Both the position numbers and the translations under genes were made by a program. Shown here piece by piece: positions 34,201 to 46,200 of a DNA stretch of 64,000 nucleotides (the first letter of the stretch is position 1; each line of letters starts with the position of its first letter). The notes beneath the pieces are model-generated. The model ran no database searches. It saw nothing but the letters and a program-made list of their open reading frames with translations, and was not told where the DNA came from. The stretch is from Tenrec ecaudatus (lineage: Eukaryota; Chordata; Mammalia; Afrosoricida; Tenrecidae): the NCBI RefSeq assembly GCF_050624435.1, contig NC_134536.1:130788758-130852757 (forward strand). The letters are read 5' to 3'.

Positions 34201-37200
34201 GACATCTTTTCCCCATTTGTCATGACATTAGCTTATTGGTCCAATTGTGAGGATTTTTAATATTTTAAGTTAGGGTGTAATACATACACAAGGCTGTAGT
34301 ATGTGATCTTCATCAAGAGGTGTTTCAAACCCTCTATGCTTTCAGTAAGCAAGGCTGTGTCACCTGCTTATCACAAGTTGCTGCTGAGTCTTCCTCTGGT
34401 CCCAATGCCACCTTCTTGTACATACAGTCCACTGTCCTCCATTAGTTACTCGGCACGCGGATCGAGTGTGGTGACAGGACACTATCTTGTCGCACACCGT
34501 TCCTGATTTTCAACCACACACCATCTCCCTGTTCTGTTGGACCATCTACCTCGTGGTCTGTGTGTGACCCCCACATGAGCACCATGAAGTGTTCTGGAAT
34601 TCCCATTCTTGGCAATGCTATGCCTAATTTTTTATGACCTACATACTCAAATACCTTTGCATAGCCAACAAAACGCAGGTAAACATCTTTCTGGTAGTCT
34701 GTGTTTTCAGCTAAGGTCCATTTGACGCTGACATTCTTCAGTCCATGTCCTCTTCTGAATCTAGCTGCTTCAATTTCTGGCAGCTCCCTTTCACAATCGG
34801 AATAGTAACTCCTTTTATTCCAACCCTCCAAACAAGTTCCCAACCCAACGAGGCCGTCGGTGTTTGCTAAATAAAAGAAGCAACGAGTAAACCATGTGTC
34901 TCTCCTCAACTCATGGCTGCCTCTAACAGTGGAAATCCCTATGCTTGGGTCAGGCTCATAAACACATCAGAGTAAACCACAGAGCCCAAGACGCAGCAAA
35001 GAAAACCATGAGACCACAAGATGCCACCGTCCACTAGAATCACAGCAGCCAACAGAGTTTCACTATTGCCTCGGTGACCTTTATCTTCCAGATTCGACTC
35101 TTCCTTTGTGGCTACCTCTAATGTACCAAAAGAGCAAAGACTGATGCTGAGTTCTTAGGTACTAGGGCTCAGAAGCATGGCTGGTAAGACGGAGTGTCTG
35201 AGAGAGAGCAGTGCGGTGGGGCGGGTCCGGGTGAACTAACAGAGCTGGCTAGCCCCCTGAGCGGTAAGGATGTCAAACAACAGCTGTGTGCAGCTCCAGG
35301 GGACCACCCTATCATCGCAGTGAAGAGTACCCTCTGCAGGCGGGCAGTGCGTGGTCTTCCTAGCCACGCACAGAGGTCCCAGGCCCCTCCAGGACCCCTC
35401 CAGTGTGTGGGAACATCTTGAGTCTCCGTCAGGTAGACTCATCAGGCTGTCCAATCTAAAGTGGACACTGACCTGTCAGAAGCAAGGAGCCACACAGGAA
35501 ATGTGAACGACAGTTTATTTCCTTCACAGTACCAGGCCAGGACATTCACTGTCATTTCCCTCTTTCCCCTTTTAAGATACAAACAGTGTAAGTGCTACAG
35601 AGTTCACCAGCCAGTGAGCAACTGCTCTAAGGAGCTGCCATCTCCCTAGAGCCATCAGCATGCTCCACGACAGCTGCACGATTTCCTTGAGGAGCATCGG
35701 TCGTATCACCCATATTTTATCCCTTATCACCAGCAATCCATCAGACCTCCACGCGTCCCCCAACAAATGCCAATGCCACAGCCAACACCAACACCAACAC
35801 CATCTTTTCTGCCGAAGGGCAGAGAAAGAGAAAATCTGGCTGGGGCTCAATGCAGTCTTTCAGCATGGAAGAAGGCACAACTATGAAAAATGGACAAAGT
35901 CACAGAGGCAGATTTCCCCTTGGTGAATGCACCTTCCTATCAGCGGAGACAATGGGACGAGCTATTCTCAAACAAACTCACCTCCCTGCCATTGAGGCAA
36001 TGTCTACTCGCAGCACCCTACAGGACAGGGTGCAACTGCCCCTGTGAGTCTCTAAGACTGTCACTCTGCGTGGGAGTGGAATGTCCATCTTTCTCCCGAG
36101 GTGCAGGGCCTCTCAACCTTCCTCACACCGCGACCCTTTCACACAGTTCCTCATGTGGTGGTGACTCCCCCAACCACAAAGTTATTTTCGTTGCTACTTC
36201 ATCACTGTCGTTTTGCTACTGTGATGAATTGGGCGACCCCTGTGAAAGAGTTGTTCGGCTTCAAAGGGGTCACGACCCACAGGTTGAGAACCACTGGGCT
36301 AGCGGCTCCAAACTTCTAACTTTGCAGTTAGCAGCCCACCTTGTCACCACCAGAGTGCCTTCTGAGAGGCAAGCTAACGGAAAGATTAGAACAGAGAGGA
36401 ACTCTTAGCTGGGGGGCAGTACAAGGGTTACAGGCAATGAAGAACACCTGCCCAATAATCCAGCCTTCTTCAAGCAGCTAACTCCTACCAGGCCCTCAAG
36501 ATCCAGTTCTGGGGTTAGCTTCCTCAAGGGAGCGTCCTCTCTGATTCATTCCCCAGGTGGGGTCAGCAGTTCCCTCAATAGCTACCCACGTCCTTAGGTA
36601 GGCCATTTCCATGGCCTTTATCATGCCACCTGCAACTCTAGTTTAGTGTTTGTATCATCGCCCACTCAGAACAAACAAACAAACAACTGATGGTGGCAGG
36701 AGGGCCCAGATGGGAATTTATGCATCTAGTATAGATTTTGGAACTTATTCATGGTGTACTCCTGACAGCTAATGCAGACTCTGATCCATATACAGTCTCA
36801 ATGTAGAAATACCGAAATGAGCAAGAACAATAGCTAAAAAGTATTATGTGCAATTCAAAGCATACTGCATATCTGAACTCACCTAATCCTCAAATAACAC
36901 TCCTCCCCCAATTAATTGGGGTTAAATAACTTGCACAAGGTCGTCAACAAAAACAAATAGGACCTCAAAGTTTCCTTGTAACTTGGACATGCTATTTTTT
37001 ACATCACTGATATTTCAGAGCTATAGGGGCCTTCTTTTCTCCCTTAATCTTATTGGTACTTTCCCCCCCCCTCTTTCCACTGCTACTTTTTGATGAGTTC
37101 AAGCCCATGAATCCAGTGACGCGCTGCCCACAACAAAGCCCACGTGGAAGAAGCACACCAGCCAGTGAGATCACAAGGCGTCGAAGGGATCAGCTATCAG

Positions 37201-40200
37201 GCATCAAAGACCCCACCCCCCAAAAATCATAGCATTGTGAATGAGGGGGTGTATGGAGTGGGAACCCAGGGCCGATCTGTGGGAAACTGGACATCCCCTT
37301 GCAGAAGGGCTGCGGAGAGGAGATGAGCCAGTCAGGGTGCAGTCTAGCAATGAGGAAACATCCAGTTTTCCTCTAGTTCTTTAATGCTTTCTCCCTCCAC
37401 TATCATGGTCCCAATTCTACCTTACAAATCCAGCTAGACCAGAGGATGTACACTGGTACAGATAGGAAGTGGAAACACAGGGACTCCAGGGCAGATGAAC
37501 CCCTCAGGGCCAGTGGTGAGCGTGCCGGTACCCGGAGGGTGGGGTAGAAGGGGGAAGAGAATGCAAGGATCTACATGTGACCTCCTCCCTGGGGGAGGGA
37601 TAGCGGAGAAGTGGGTGAAGGGAGACATAGAATAGTGTAAGATTTGACAAAAATAATAATAATTTATAAATTATCAAGGGCTTGTAGGGGAGGGGCAAGT
37701 GGGGAGGGAGGAGAAAAATGAGGAGCTGATACCAAGGGTTCAAGTAGAAAGCACATGTTTTGAGAATGATGAGGGCAACAGATGTACAAATATGCTTGAC
37801 ACAATGGACGGATGTATGGATTGCGATAAGAGTTGTGTGAGCCCCCAATAAAAAGATTAGAAAAGAAAGGTCTACTTCTCTGCTCTGAGTTTACCTTGAG
37901 GAGAAGGCAGCTGCAATCTCTCTGTGACTACTCGTGTTAGCACGGAGCCGGTATCTTTGTAACTACAGAATCGGGACATCCCACTGGAGCGCTTAGCAGA
38001 ACAGATGGCAAATCGATGGAAGGGGACAAAGTCCCCCCTGTGGCAGCTCCCACAGCGGCACGCCAGCTCTTGGAGGAAGCAGGCACACTCAAGGTGCAGG
38101 GCTCTCTGCTGCTCCTTGGGCCACAGCTCCCGAGCAGCTGCCTGTAAGAGCGGCACTCCGAATTCTAGCACCTCCGTTTCCAGTGGGGGGGATTCCTCAT
38201 GCAGCTTGCCAGGCGAGGCTGAGCCAGGAGCTGAAATACAGAAAACTGAAGTCAGCCTCTCTTCGAGTCCTTGTAGGCTGTCATGCAGCAAACTCCCCAG
38301 CACGTCACAAAACTCAAACTCGCTGCCGTTGAGTTGAGGCCAACCCACAGCAACCCTCTAGGACATGACCCTACAGAACTGTCCCTGTGGGAGGAGCAAG
38401 GGTCTCCCAGGAAGCAACTGGTGGTTTTGTACTGCTGACCTTGCAGTTAGCAGCCCAACATGTAGCCAGTATGACACCAGGGCTCGTTTCTAAGAAAACG
38501 TTATTTACATCTCCTGGTTGAGATCACTGCCTCCTTTGTTTAAACAATTCTGCATCAATCTGAGAGATATTGACAATATCCAGTGTAGCGTACAGGAGGA
38601 AGAAATGACCAGGGATATAGAAGCATATTATATTTTCTAATTACTTTTAAATTGATAGAGCCCTTGTAGTGCTGTGGGCTACAGCTATGGCTCCTTCGTG
38701 ATGAAAACGTTCATTTTGTCTCCTCCCCGTGACCCTTCCATAAGGGGCTGTCCACTTGCCTACAGATGAGCTTTAGGTCCCCACTCCGCACTTCCCCTCA
38801 TTCACAAGAGGAGACAAGTCAGTCAGGGTGCAGTGAAGCAATGATGAAACACACAACTTGTCTCTAGTTCCTAAATGCTTCTCCCCACCACCACCACCCA
38901 CTCACTAACCGGATCCCAATTCTACCTTACAAATCCAGCTAGACCAGAGGATGTACACTGGTACAGATAGGAACTGGAAACACAGGGAATCCAGGCCAGA
39001 TGATCCCGTCAGGACCAATGGTGAGAGTGCGATACCGGGAGGGTGGGATGGAAAGGGGGAACCGATTACAGGGATTTACATATAACCTCCTCCCTGGAGG
39101 ACGGACAACAGAAAAGTGGATGAAGGGAGACGTTGGACAGTGTAAGACAGGGCAAAATAATAATTTATAAATTATCAAGGGTACATGAGGGAGCGAAGAG
39201 CGGGGAGGGAGGGAGAAAAAATGAGGAGCTGATGCCAGGGGCTTAAGTGGAGAGCAAATGTTTTGAGAATGATGAGGGCAATGAATGTACAAATGTGCTT
39301 TACACAGTTGATGTATGTATGGATTGTGATAAGAGTTGTATGAGCCCCAAATAAAATGCTTTTACAAAGAAAAGAAAATGTTCATTTTGTTGTAATGTTG
39401 CACCTCTCTGTTTTCAGAGGCAGAGGCCGCTGGTGTCTGGCCTGGATGGGTTTTCTGAGCAGAGATAGCCCAATTTGGGGTTCTCTGTTCAGGCCTGAGA
39501 ACAAGGGAGCAGCCCTTCCTCACCTGACTTTCTCTCCTTTTCTGTGGTTTGTTCCAACATCTCGACAGAGGAAGGCACTAAAACTGGCTCAGCGGGAAGC
39601 TCCTGGCTCTTGGTGATCCAGTGGAACACCTGCACCTCCACCAGAGCCCTCAGCACCTGCAGCAGCTTATGCCTATCCCAGCCAGGCAGGAGGTGCTGCA
39701 GCAGCTCTACGTGGAAGGAGTGCCCGATGACGGCCGCGCACTTGACCAGCAACTGCTCCTCTGGGCTCAACTCATCCAACTGGTTTACTGCTAGGTCTAC
39801 AACAAAGATAAACTCGAATCAACAGAGGATAGGACGTCTTCACATCTAGAACACGCGGTATCGACTGCCTGTCTATTCTTACATTTTCTCTGCCCTCCCC
39901 CCTCCTCACCATGAGTCAGAATCAGCTCCATGGCAGTGAGTTGGGTTTCTTGGGGACATACTGCCTTGCTATCACGCTCCCTTGTCCACTCACTCCTATC
40001 TCTTAGCTCCTTGTCTCGGCGCCCTCAATTCCCACTCACCTTTCAGTCAGAAGGAATCGGGTCTCTACTACACTATGGAAACTGCTCTCCAAAACCTGTT
40101 GTTGGTGCGCCCAACGCAGCTCCCTGAATCACTCCATGGCCTGGGGGCCCTAGCAGTATAGTGGGTACACATTGGGCTGCTAACTGCAAAGAGTCAGTCT

Positions 40201-43200
40201 TGGGAGCCCACAGGGGCAGTTCTACCCTGTGCTATAGGGTTGTGGTAAGTTGGCACTGACTCGATGGCAGTGAGCTTGATGTTTAGTTTTCATTAGAACC
40301 TACACCTTGAAAGGGCTCTTCAGGAAATGCCAGAACTTCTTTCTGAAAGGGTTTTTTTTAAATGAAAACAATTACCACCAAATTACTAATTGCAATGACA
40401 CCTGTAATTGGTTCACTTGAGGTCCCGAAAAGACATGCCTTTTAACAGCGGTGGGAGAGGCACTGTCTCCAAGTGCACATCATCCTTTACTGTGCAGACA
40501 CAAAGGTCCTGGGTTTCTTCTGCGCTGGCAGGAGAAATACTGTACATTGTGTATTTCATGGCACTGGCTGGATGGAAAGAAGACTGTGGTTGAGAAATAC
40601 ACCATTTAGGGGCTTACAGAAACATAAAAATACAAGATCGAGGTCACGAAACTAAAAGGACAAAGACAGAGCAGATCACAATTTAAAGTAGCCTCTCCCA
40701 CTCACTCCAGCTCTTCACTAAGTCTGTCCTGAGAACTGACCACAGCCTCTGGACCATATGGTCTCTTACCTCTGCTCACTGGGCTTAGTCATCAGCCAAT
40801 AACCCTCACTTCTATTACATCACAATTCTAGGAAACTTAAAAATTTTTTTTTAAATTTACACATACTTCTAACCCTTTCTTACGCTCCTACTCCTCATCC
40901 AAATCATCACGTCATGGTTCTCGTCCGTAATGTTCAATGATCTATTTTGGATTCTCATCTGTATGAATCTTATTTCTCTATTCCCACCCTTGAGCAGTTC
41001 AAAAAGGAACCATTCTAGATTGATGGATAATTAAGTTCTGTGTGGCAGCTACAGTGTTTTCATGGTAGTCACATAGTTAATAGTGTGCTTGGCTGGGGAA
41101 ACCTGGTCTGGCCCGCAACGCCCTAAGAGACGAGGTCCGCGCTTCATCGAGTGCAGGCGATGCCATGTTGGAGCATGAGCTCCAGCAGCCGGGCCTGGGG
41201 TGCTGGGCTTACCTGAGAGATTCTCCCACTTGTTCTCCTCCTCCTCCTCTGGTAGGTCATGAAACAGCAATATGTCCCTAGAGAGAAGGTCCTGACATAG
41301 GGCCTGGCAGTAGAGGGGGTTTCCAAAGCACCTGCGGAGAAGGTAGCTGCAGAGAGGTAAACAGATCGCTGACTAAACAACCCACTGGAAGACCGCCAAG
41401 CATAAGGGTACTTGATAGTGAGGACTCTTTCTTCGTTTGCTAAGGTCAGTTCTTGATGCATTAACAGAGGAAAGCAACAACACAAAAATTCAAAAACAAT
41501 TTCTATTTCACTTTGAAATGCATTTTTAGCAGAACATTTTCCCACAACTATTTTGCTTCTATTGATGTTAAGAGTTATTAGTGAATGATGTTGTTAGTTA
41601 ATAGAAATGAATGTTTCTCCGCGTAGGGGTCGGACAAGAGCTAATTTGATCACAGGTAATTTACACAGTAAGCAAGCAATTTAAATCCTCACTTCTCCGT
41701 GAACATTTAGGTGGACAGCTCCTGCAGGTAGCCCCTAACTGGTTTACTTGAGTCTAGCCCTGTTCTGGAAATTATCATCGTTAATACTGCCACTCTCTCC
41801 CCCAACTCCAGTAGAGTGGGGCCTGCCTTCCACTCATACTACAGCCTGGGCGTCTCCCTTCATGAAGTGCCGCTAGCCCTAGCCACTCACATCTGCAGCT
41901 CTTGGGGGATGCTCACCACCCCCAGTTCCCAACATGCCATTCTGAATAGCGAGGTCGCTGCCAACATCGAAATAGGCACCAGGGTGGCCTGAGGACACTG
42001 CAGGAAGTGCTGGGCCCAGCCACACAGGGGGCCGGCGGGGGTCAACGTCATCACCATGATGATGGGCACACTGGCGAGCAAGGTACCCAGAAACTCCCAG
42101 GAAGCAGCGTCCATAAACTGAGCCTCGTCGATGAGGAAAATCAGGGGTGTTTCCCTCACTGCCTGGAAATAACACCAAAGAGAGAAAACCATTTCTGGTT
42201 AGAAAGGAAGTCGCCCGGTTTTCCAAATCTACCATGAGCCTACCACCCATAATTTAAATACAATATCAAGGCAAGCTGCACCCTGAATTCAGCTAGTATT
42301 TTGTTTTCTGAGTAAATACAACTTCTCAAGGAATGAGTTTCTTTAGATTAGAGCATAACTGAAACATTAAGTATACTTAGGAAATCATCTACAAGTCAAA
42401 TTTTGAAGCTTCCGAGGATTTCATTTTGGCAAAGACTTCATCCTGTGCGGAGCTCAAGGCGCTTTCGGCCAGCAACTCCCAAGTCAGCTGCACAGTGGCA
42501 TCACTGGGAAGTGACGGCTCGTGCCACAAATGACCTGACTCTATTTGTGTAGATTTGGGGGGGTGGGGGGTGGGGTGAGGACGGCAACGTATCCACTTCT
42601 CCGCATGCCTCACTTTCACCCATTCCAACTGTGGCCGGTCATCAACCAATCTGTGTTTAACACATAACCTTTGTGTGCACTGTGCACTGACAGCATGCGT
42701 TTTGTCAGCTGAGCTGCTTCCATGTGAAGGCTCCTGTATGAGACCCCGTGATTTCTGCCTTCTCACTGAGGCACGTCTTGTAGGTGCCGCCCCTTCACGT
42801 CTAACTCTTGCGTGAATTCCATCATCTTCATTCGTGTGTTCACATCCCAGTGTCCTGGCCTCCCCTTAGGTGGCACACTGCAAGGAACAGCTCCCCTCTC
42901 CCACACCCCTGGGCTATACAAACAAGGGAGTATGTGGGGAAATGAATGAGAAAGAAGGTCATGGATCTTTTCCCAGGAACTCCCTGAAGTCCACTCACGG
43001 ATCCAGGGCTGAAAGTGCTGGGTCTCAAGGATGCATGCTGTTAGAACGACTTCTACTCACATGACCAGGTAGTTCTGGGCAGAGCCTGCATAGCTGTGTT
43101 TCTAGTAAACGGTAGGTAGAATAGCTACCCACCTGCATAGAGACGCCACTGCTTTAAATGGAGTCGTTAAAATTCCATGGAGAAAGAGGAACAGGAAGTG

Positions 43201-46200
43201 TGGAGGCCCTTTCGGTCTACTGTGTGCTGTCGGGTGGATACAAATGCCAACAGATGGGCCTCATCAATGGGTGGGGCGGACAGATTAAAATGCACGCGAG
43301 CCCCATGAGAAGAGTTACAGGTCTGTGGCGAGAAAATCCCCACCTTCTGAAGCACGTGGACGAAACAAAGTCCAATCTCCTTCTGTCTTGCCCGGTCGTC
43401 CATGTGCGAAACTTTGAAGGATAAGGGAAACTGACCAGAAAATTATTTTTATATTAGCATTCAAAATTATAATAAAACAACATCAAACATGCAGGCTCAG
43501 TCCAAGCGGAAGGGAAAGCTACTGTGTTCTGACTGAGGGAGGGTATCTGCAGGATTGAGCATGGCGCTACGCCGAGCCTCCATCAGTGTGCAGTGCAGGG
43601 GTAAGAACCAAAGACCCCTAGGGGTTAGAGGGAGACATCATCTCTTCATACTCAGCCCAAAGCCCCGCCATCAAGGCAATTCCACCTCACAGTGACTCCC
43701 TAAGGCGGGGGACAACATTCCTGTGGGTTTCTGAGACTGTAACTCTGTCTGGGCAGAGAAAGCCTCGTCCGGCTCCTGCTGACCTGGCACTTAGCAGCCC
43801 AGTGTGCTTGGGGCTCCACTATGTCACGGGGCTCTGTCTTTTCCTATCAGACCCTGGGAGGTGTGTAGGGGTGGGACTAGGGAAGACCGTGACTGGTTGC
43901 AACGCCGTTAGCCCAGGATGGATGTGGACAAGAGACTAGCCAGGAAGAGAGGGCGCAGGGCTCTCCTCCCACTGCTGTCTGCGTGGAGCTCACCCACACA
44001 AGCTACCACGGACCCCGCGGAGCCCGGCTCAGAGGGGCTTTCTTATTCTCCTTTAGCCAAAGCAGGGCCTCAGAACCAGGCCCACCTTCAGAGAGGGTGG
44101 TGAGGGGGATCCGACAAATACCAGTTTTCTCTATTCTTCATTAAACACAATCTCCTTCAGGTTGGGAAGATTGAAGGCTGGAGGAGGAATACATGACATT
44201 GTGGGAATGCTCTCTATTGGGTGCCACACAATCCAAAGACCACTGGGAGCTTTTGAGATTCTGAAGTTTATTAAAATTGATGTACCCTGTGGCTAGAGAA
44301 TAGAGATGTAGGGTTAAAGAATGGGGGAAAAAATCTCTTATAACTGACTCAGAAACACATAGATATAATTGCTGGAGATACTTTACTAGTCTGGCTCCCC
44401 CTAATATGCCTAACCCTTAAAATTGATAGTGCAGTCTCTTATATACTATCTCCTTTAGAATTCACACAAAACTGCTATCTCTGCCATTTCTTGCCATTTC
44501 ACAGGAAGACTGACCTGCTCCAGGACTTACAACTCGTGAGTCGTTGAGTCAGTCCTGGAATCCACTTTCCTTATAAAGGAGAAAACCTATCCATTTTTGT
44601 CAAAAGGCTTTCTAATCTCGACTGTGCCGATGACTACTATGTGGTTTTTAAAAAAATGTAATCTATCGATAAAGATGCACACACACATCTCTTGGTCTGT
44701 AATCTGTAAGTTGTGGGCAGATCCACATCAGGGCAGCAGTGAGGAGGAAATGAGATAGTTCGTGCAGAGCCCCTGGCACAGCTCCGTGTTCGGCATACAC
44801 TCAGGGAAAAGACTGGGCTCTCTGCTCCCGGAAACAGCTCTAGTCTCGGGAACCCACAGGAAGGAGGTCACTATGAGCCAGCCTTGACTCGGTGGTCCTG
44901 AGAATTTGGAGGAGTTCAATGAATTTTTGTTCCCTTCCTTTGATTCCCAACTCAGTGCTTCTCTAACTCATCAGCTAATCATCTTAGAAAGAAGGCATCC
45001 AGAAGGGATAACGTTAAAGAGAAAAACCCAGAGTCTAAGGGTATTATGCTAGAAGACAGAGTGAGTCTAGGGTCCGGCTGTGCATTTAAAAAACCAGTCA
45101 CATGTGTTGCACAATTAGGAAGCCATTACCTTTACAAAAAAGAGGTCATTAAAAAGGCAGTGGAGCGGCTCCTCCACCATCCCACGGAGCTGTCTCTGAA
45201 GGCACTCTTGGCGGTAGTAGGACGGACAGACATCCACCTCAAAGAAGATGGCCATGAGGGTCTGAACGGCATAGAAGCATTGCTTGGAATCTGCTTCCTT
45301 CAGCTTCAGTGGCACAACCCTGGCGAATGGCACTGTGGTCAGCACGGAGCCCTGACCCACAGAGAGGTCCCTGGCACTCTCCATCCGAGAGCCCCACCAA
45401 CAAAGGGAAGCAGCCCCCCGGAGACGCCAGCTGGGTCTCTACCTGTGTCCTTGCTTCTGGGCTAGGAAGTTAATTTCCGCCAACAGCTGGCTTTTCCCAT
45501 AGCCTTTTCCACCTTCATACAAAACCGCTCTTCCCATCTGGTGCTGCAGACACTCCTGCTGTGCCATTCGGAAGGCTTCTAGTTCTTTCTCCCGGTCTGA
45601 AGAGAGACAGAGAGTGCCTAAGACTGTGGGTGTTGTTTTGTTGTTGTTGTTGGTTTTTTTTTTTAAGAAGTCATTCTAAATATTAGGTTTAATTTGTAAA
45701 GTTAAATCTCTGGGTATCTCTCCTCCTTCCAAATTCTAAGGCTAAATAACCCTATCTTTTGGATCTGCCTCATATTCTTTCTAAAAACAAACAAAAAACA
45801 ACCACTCAGAGATAGAGAAATATATGCTGATCTCGAAGGATTTTGGTCCAGAGCTTAAGTGACAGCATTCAAACCAATCCGGTACCATGACGACATGGGG
45901 CCTATGAAGGGGTTTCAAAAAGTTTGTGACAAAACTTCTATTATCCTTTAATTCCATTTTCCATAAACTGTTTGAAGCTCCTTTGTACTATGTTCTCTTC
46001 GTTCTTTGTGAAAATTTCCACAACAATGATTTAAAATCTTCAAAGTCTGTCCCTGTCATGTGAAGATGACGGATGAACAAGGGAATCCGTGATACAGGTG
46101 ACAACAGTCAGGGTGCTCCGTCACACCCCGTGGTTGCTAGGTGCCATGTCAAGGCAGCTCTGACTGACAGCACCCTGGTACCAGGGAACCGGCCACTGCC

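Noticed and set aside
34442-34909. A possible host gene with reverse-transcriptase-like sequence
   Set aside because: It is a broken RTE LINE relic in antisense, flanked by other parts of the same element.
42389-42766. A 125-codon minus-strand frame near the Walker B exon
   Set aside because: No match to the ADCY10 family, no splice borders in phase, and joining the flanking exons without it keeps the frame.
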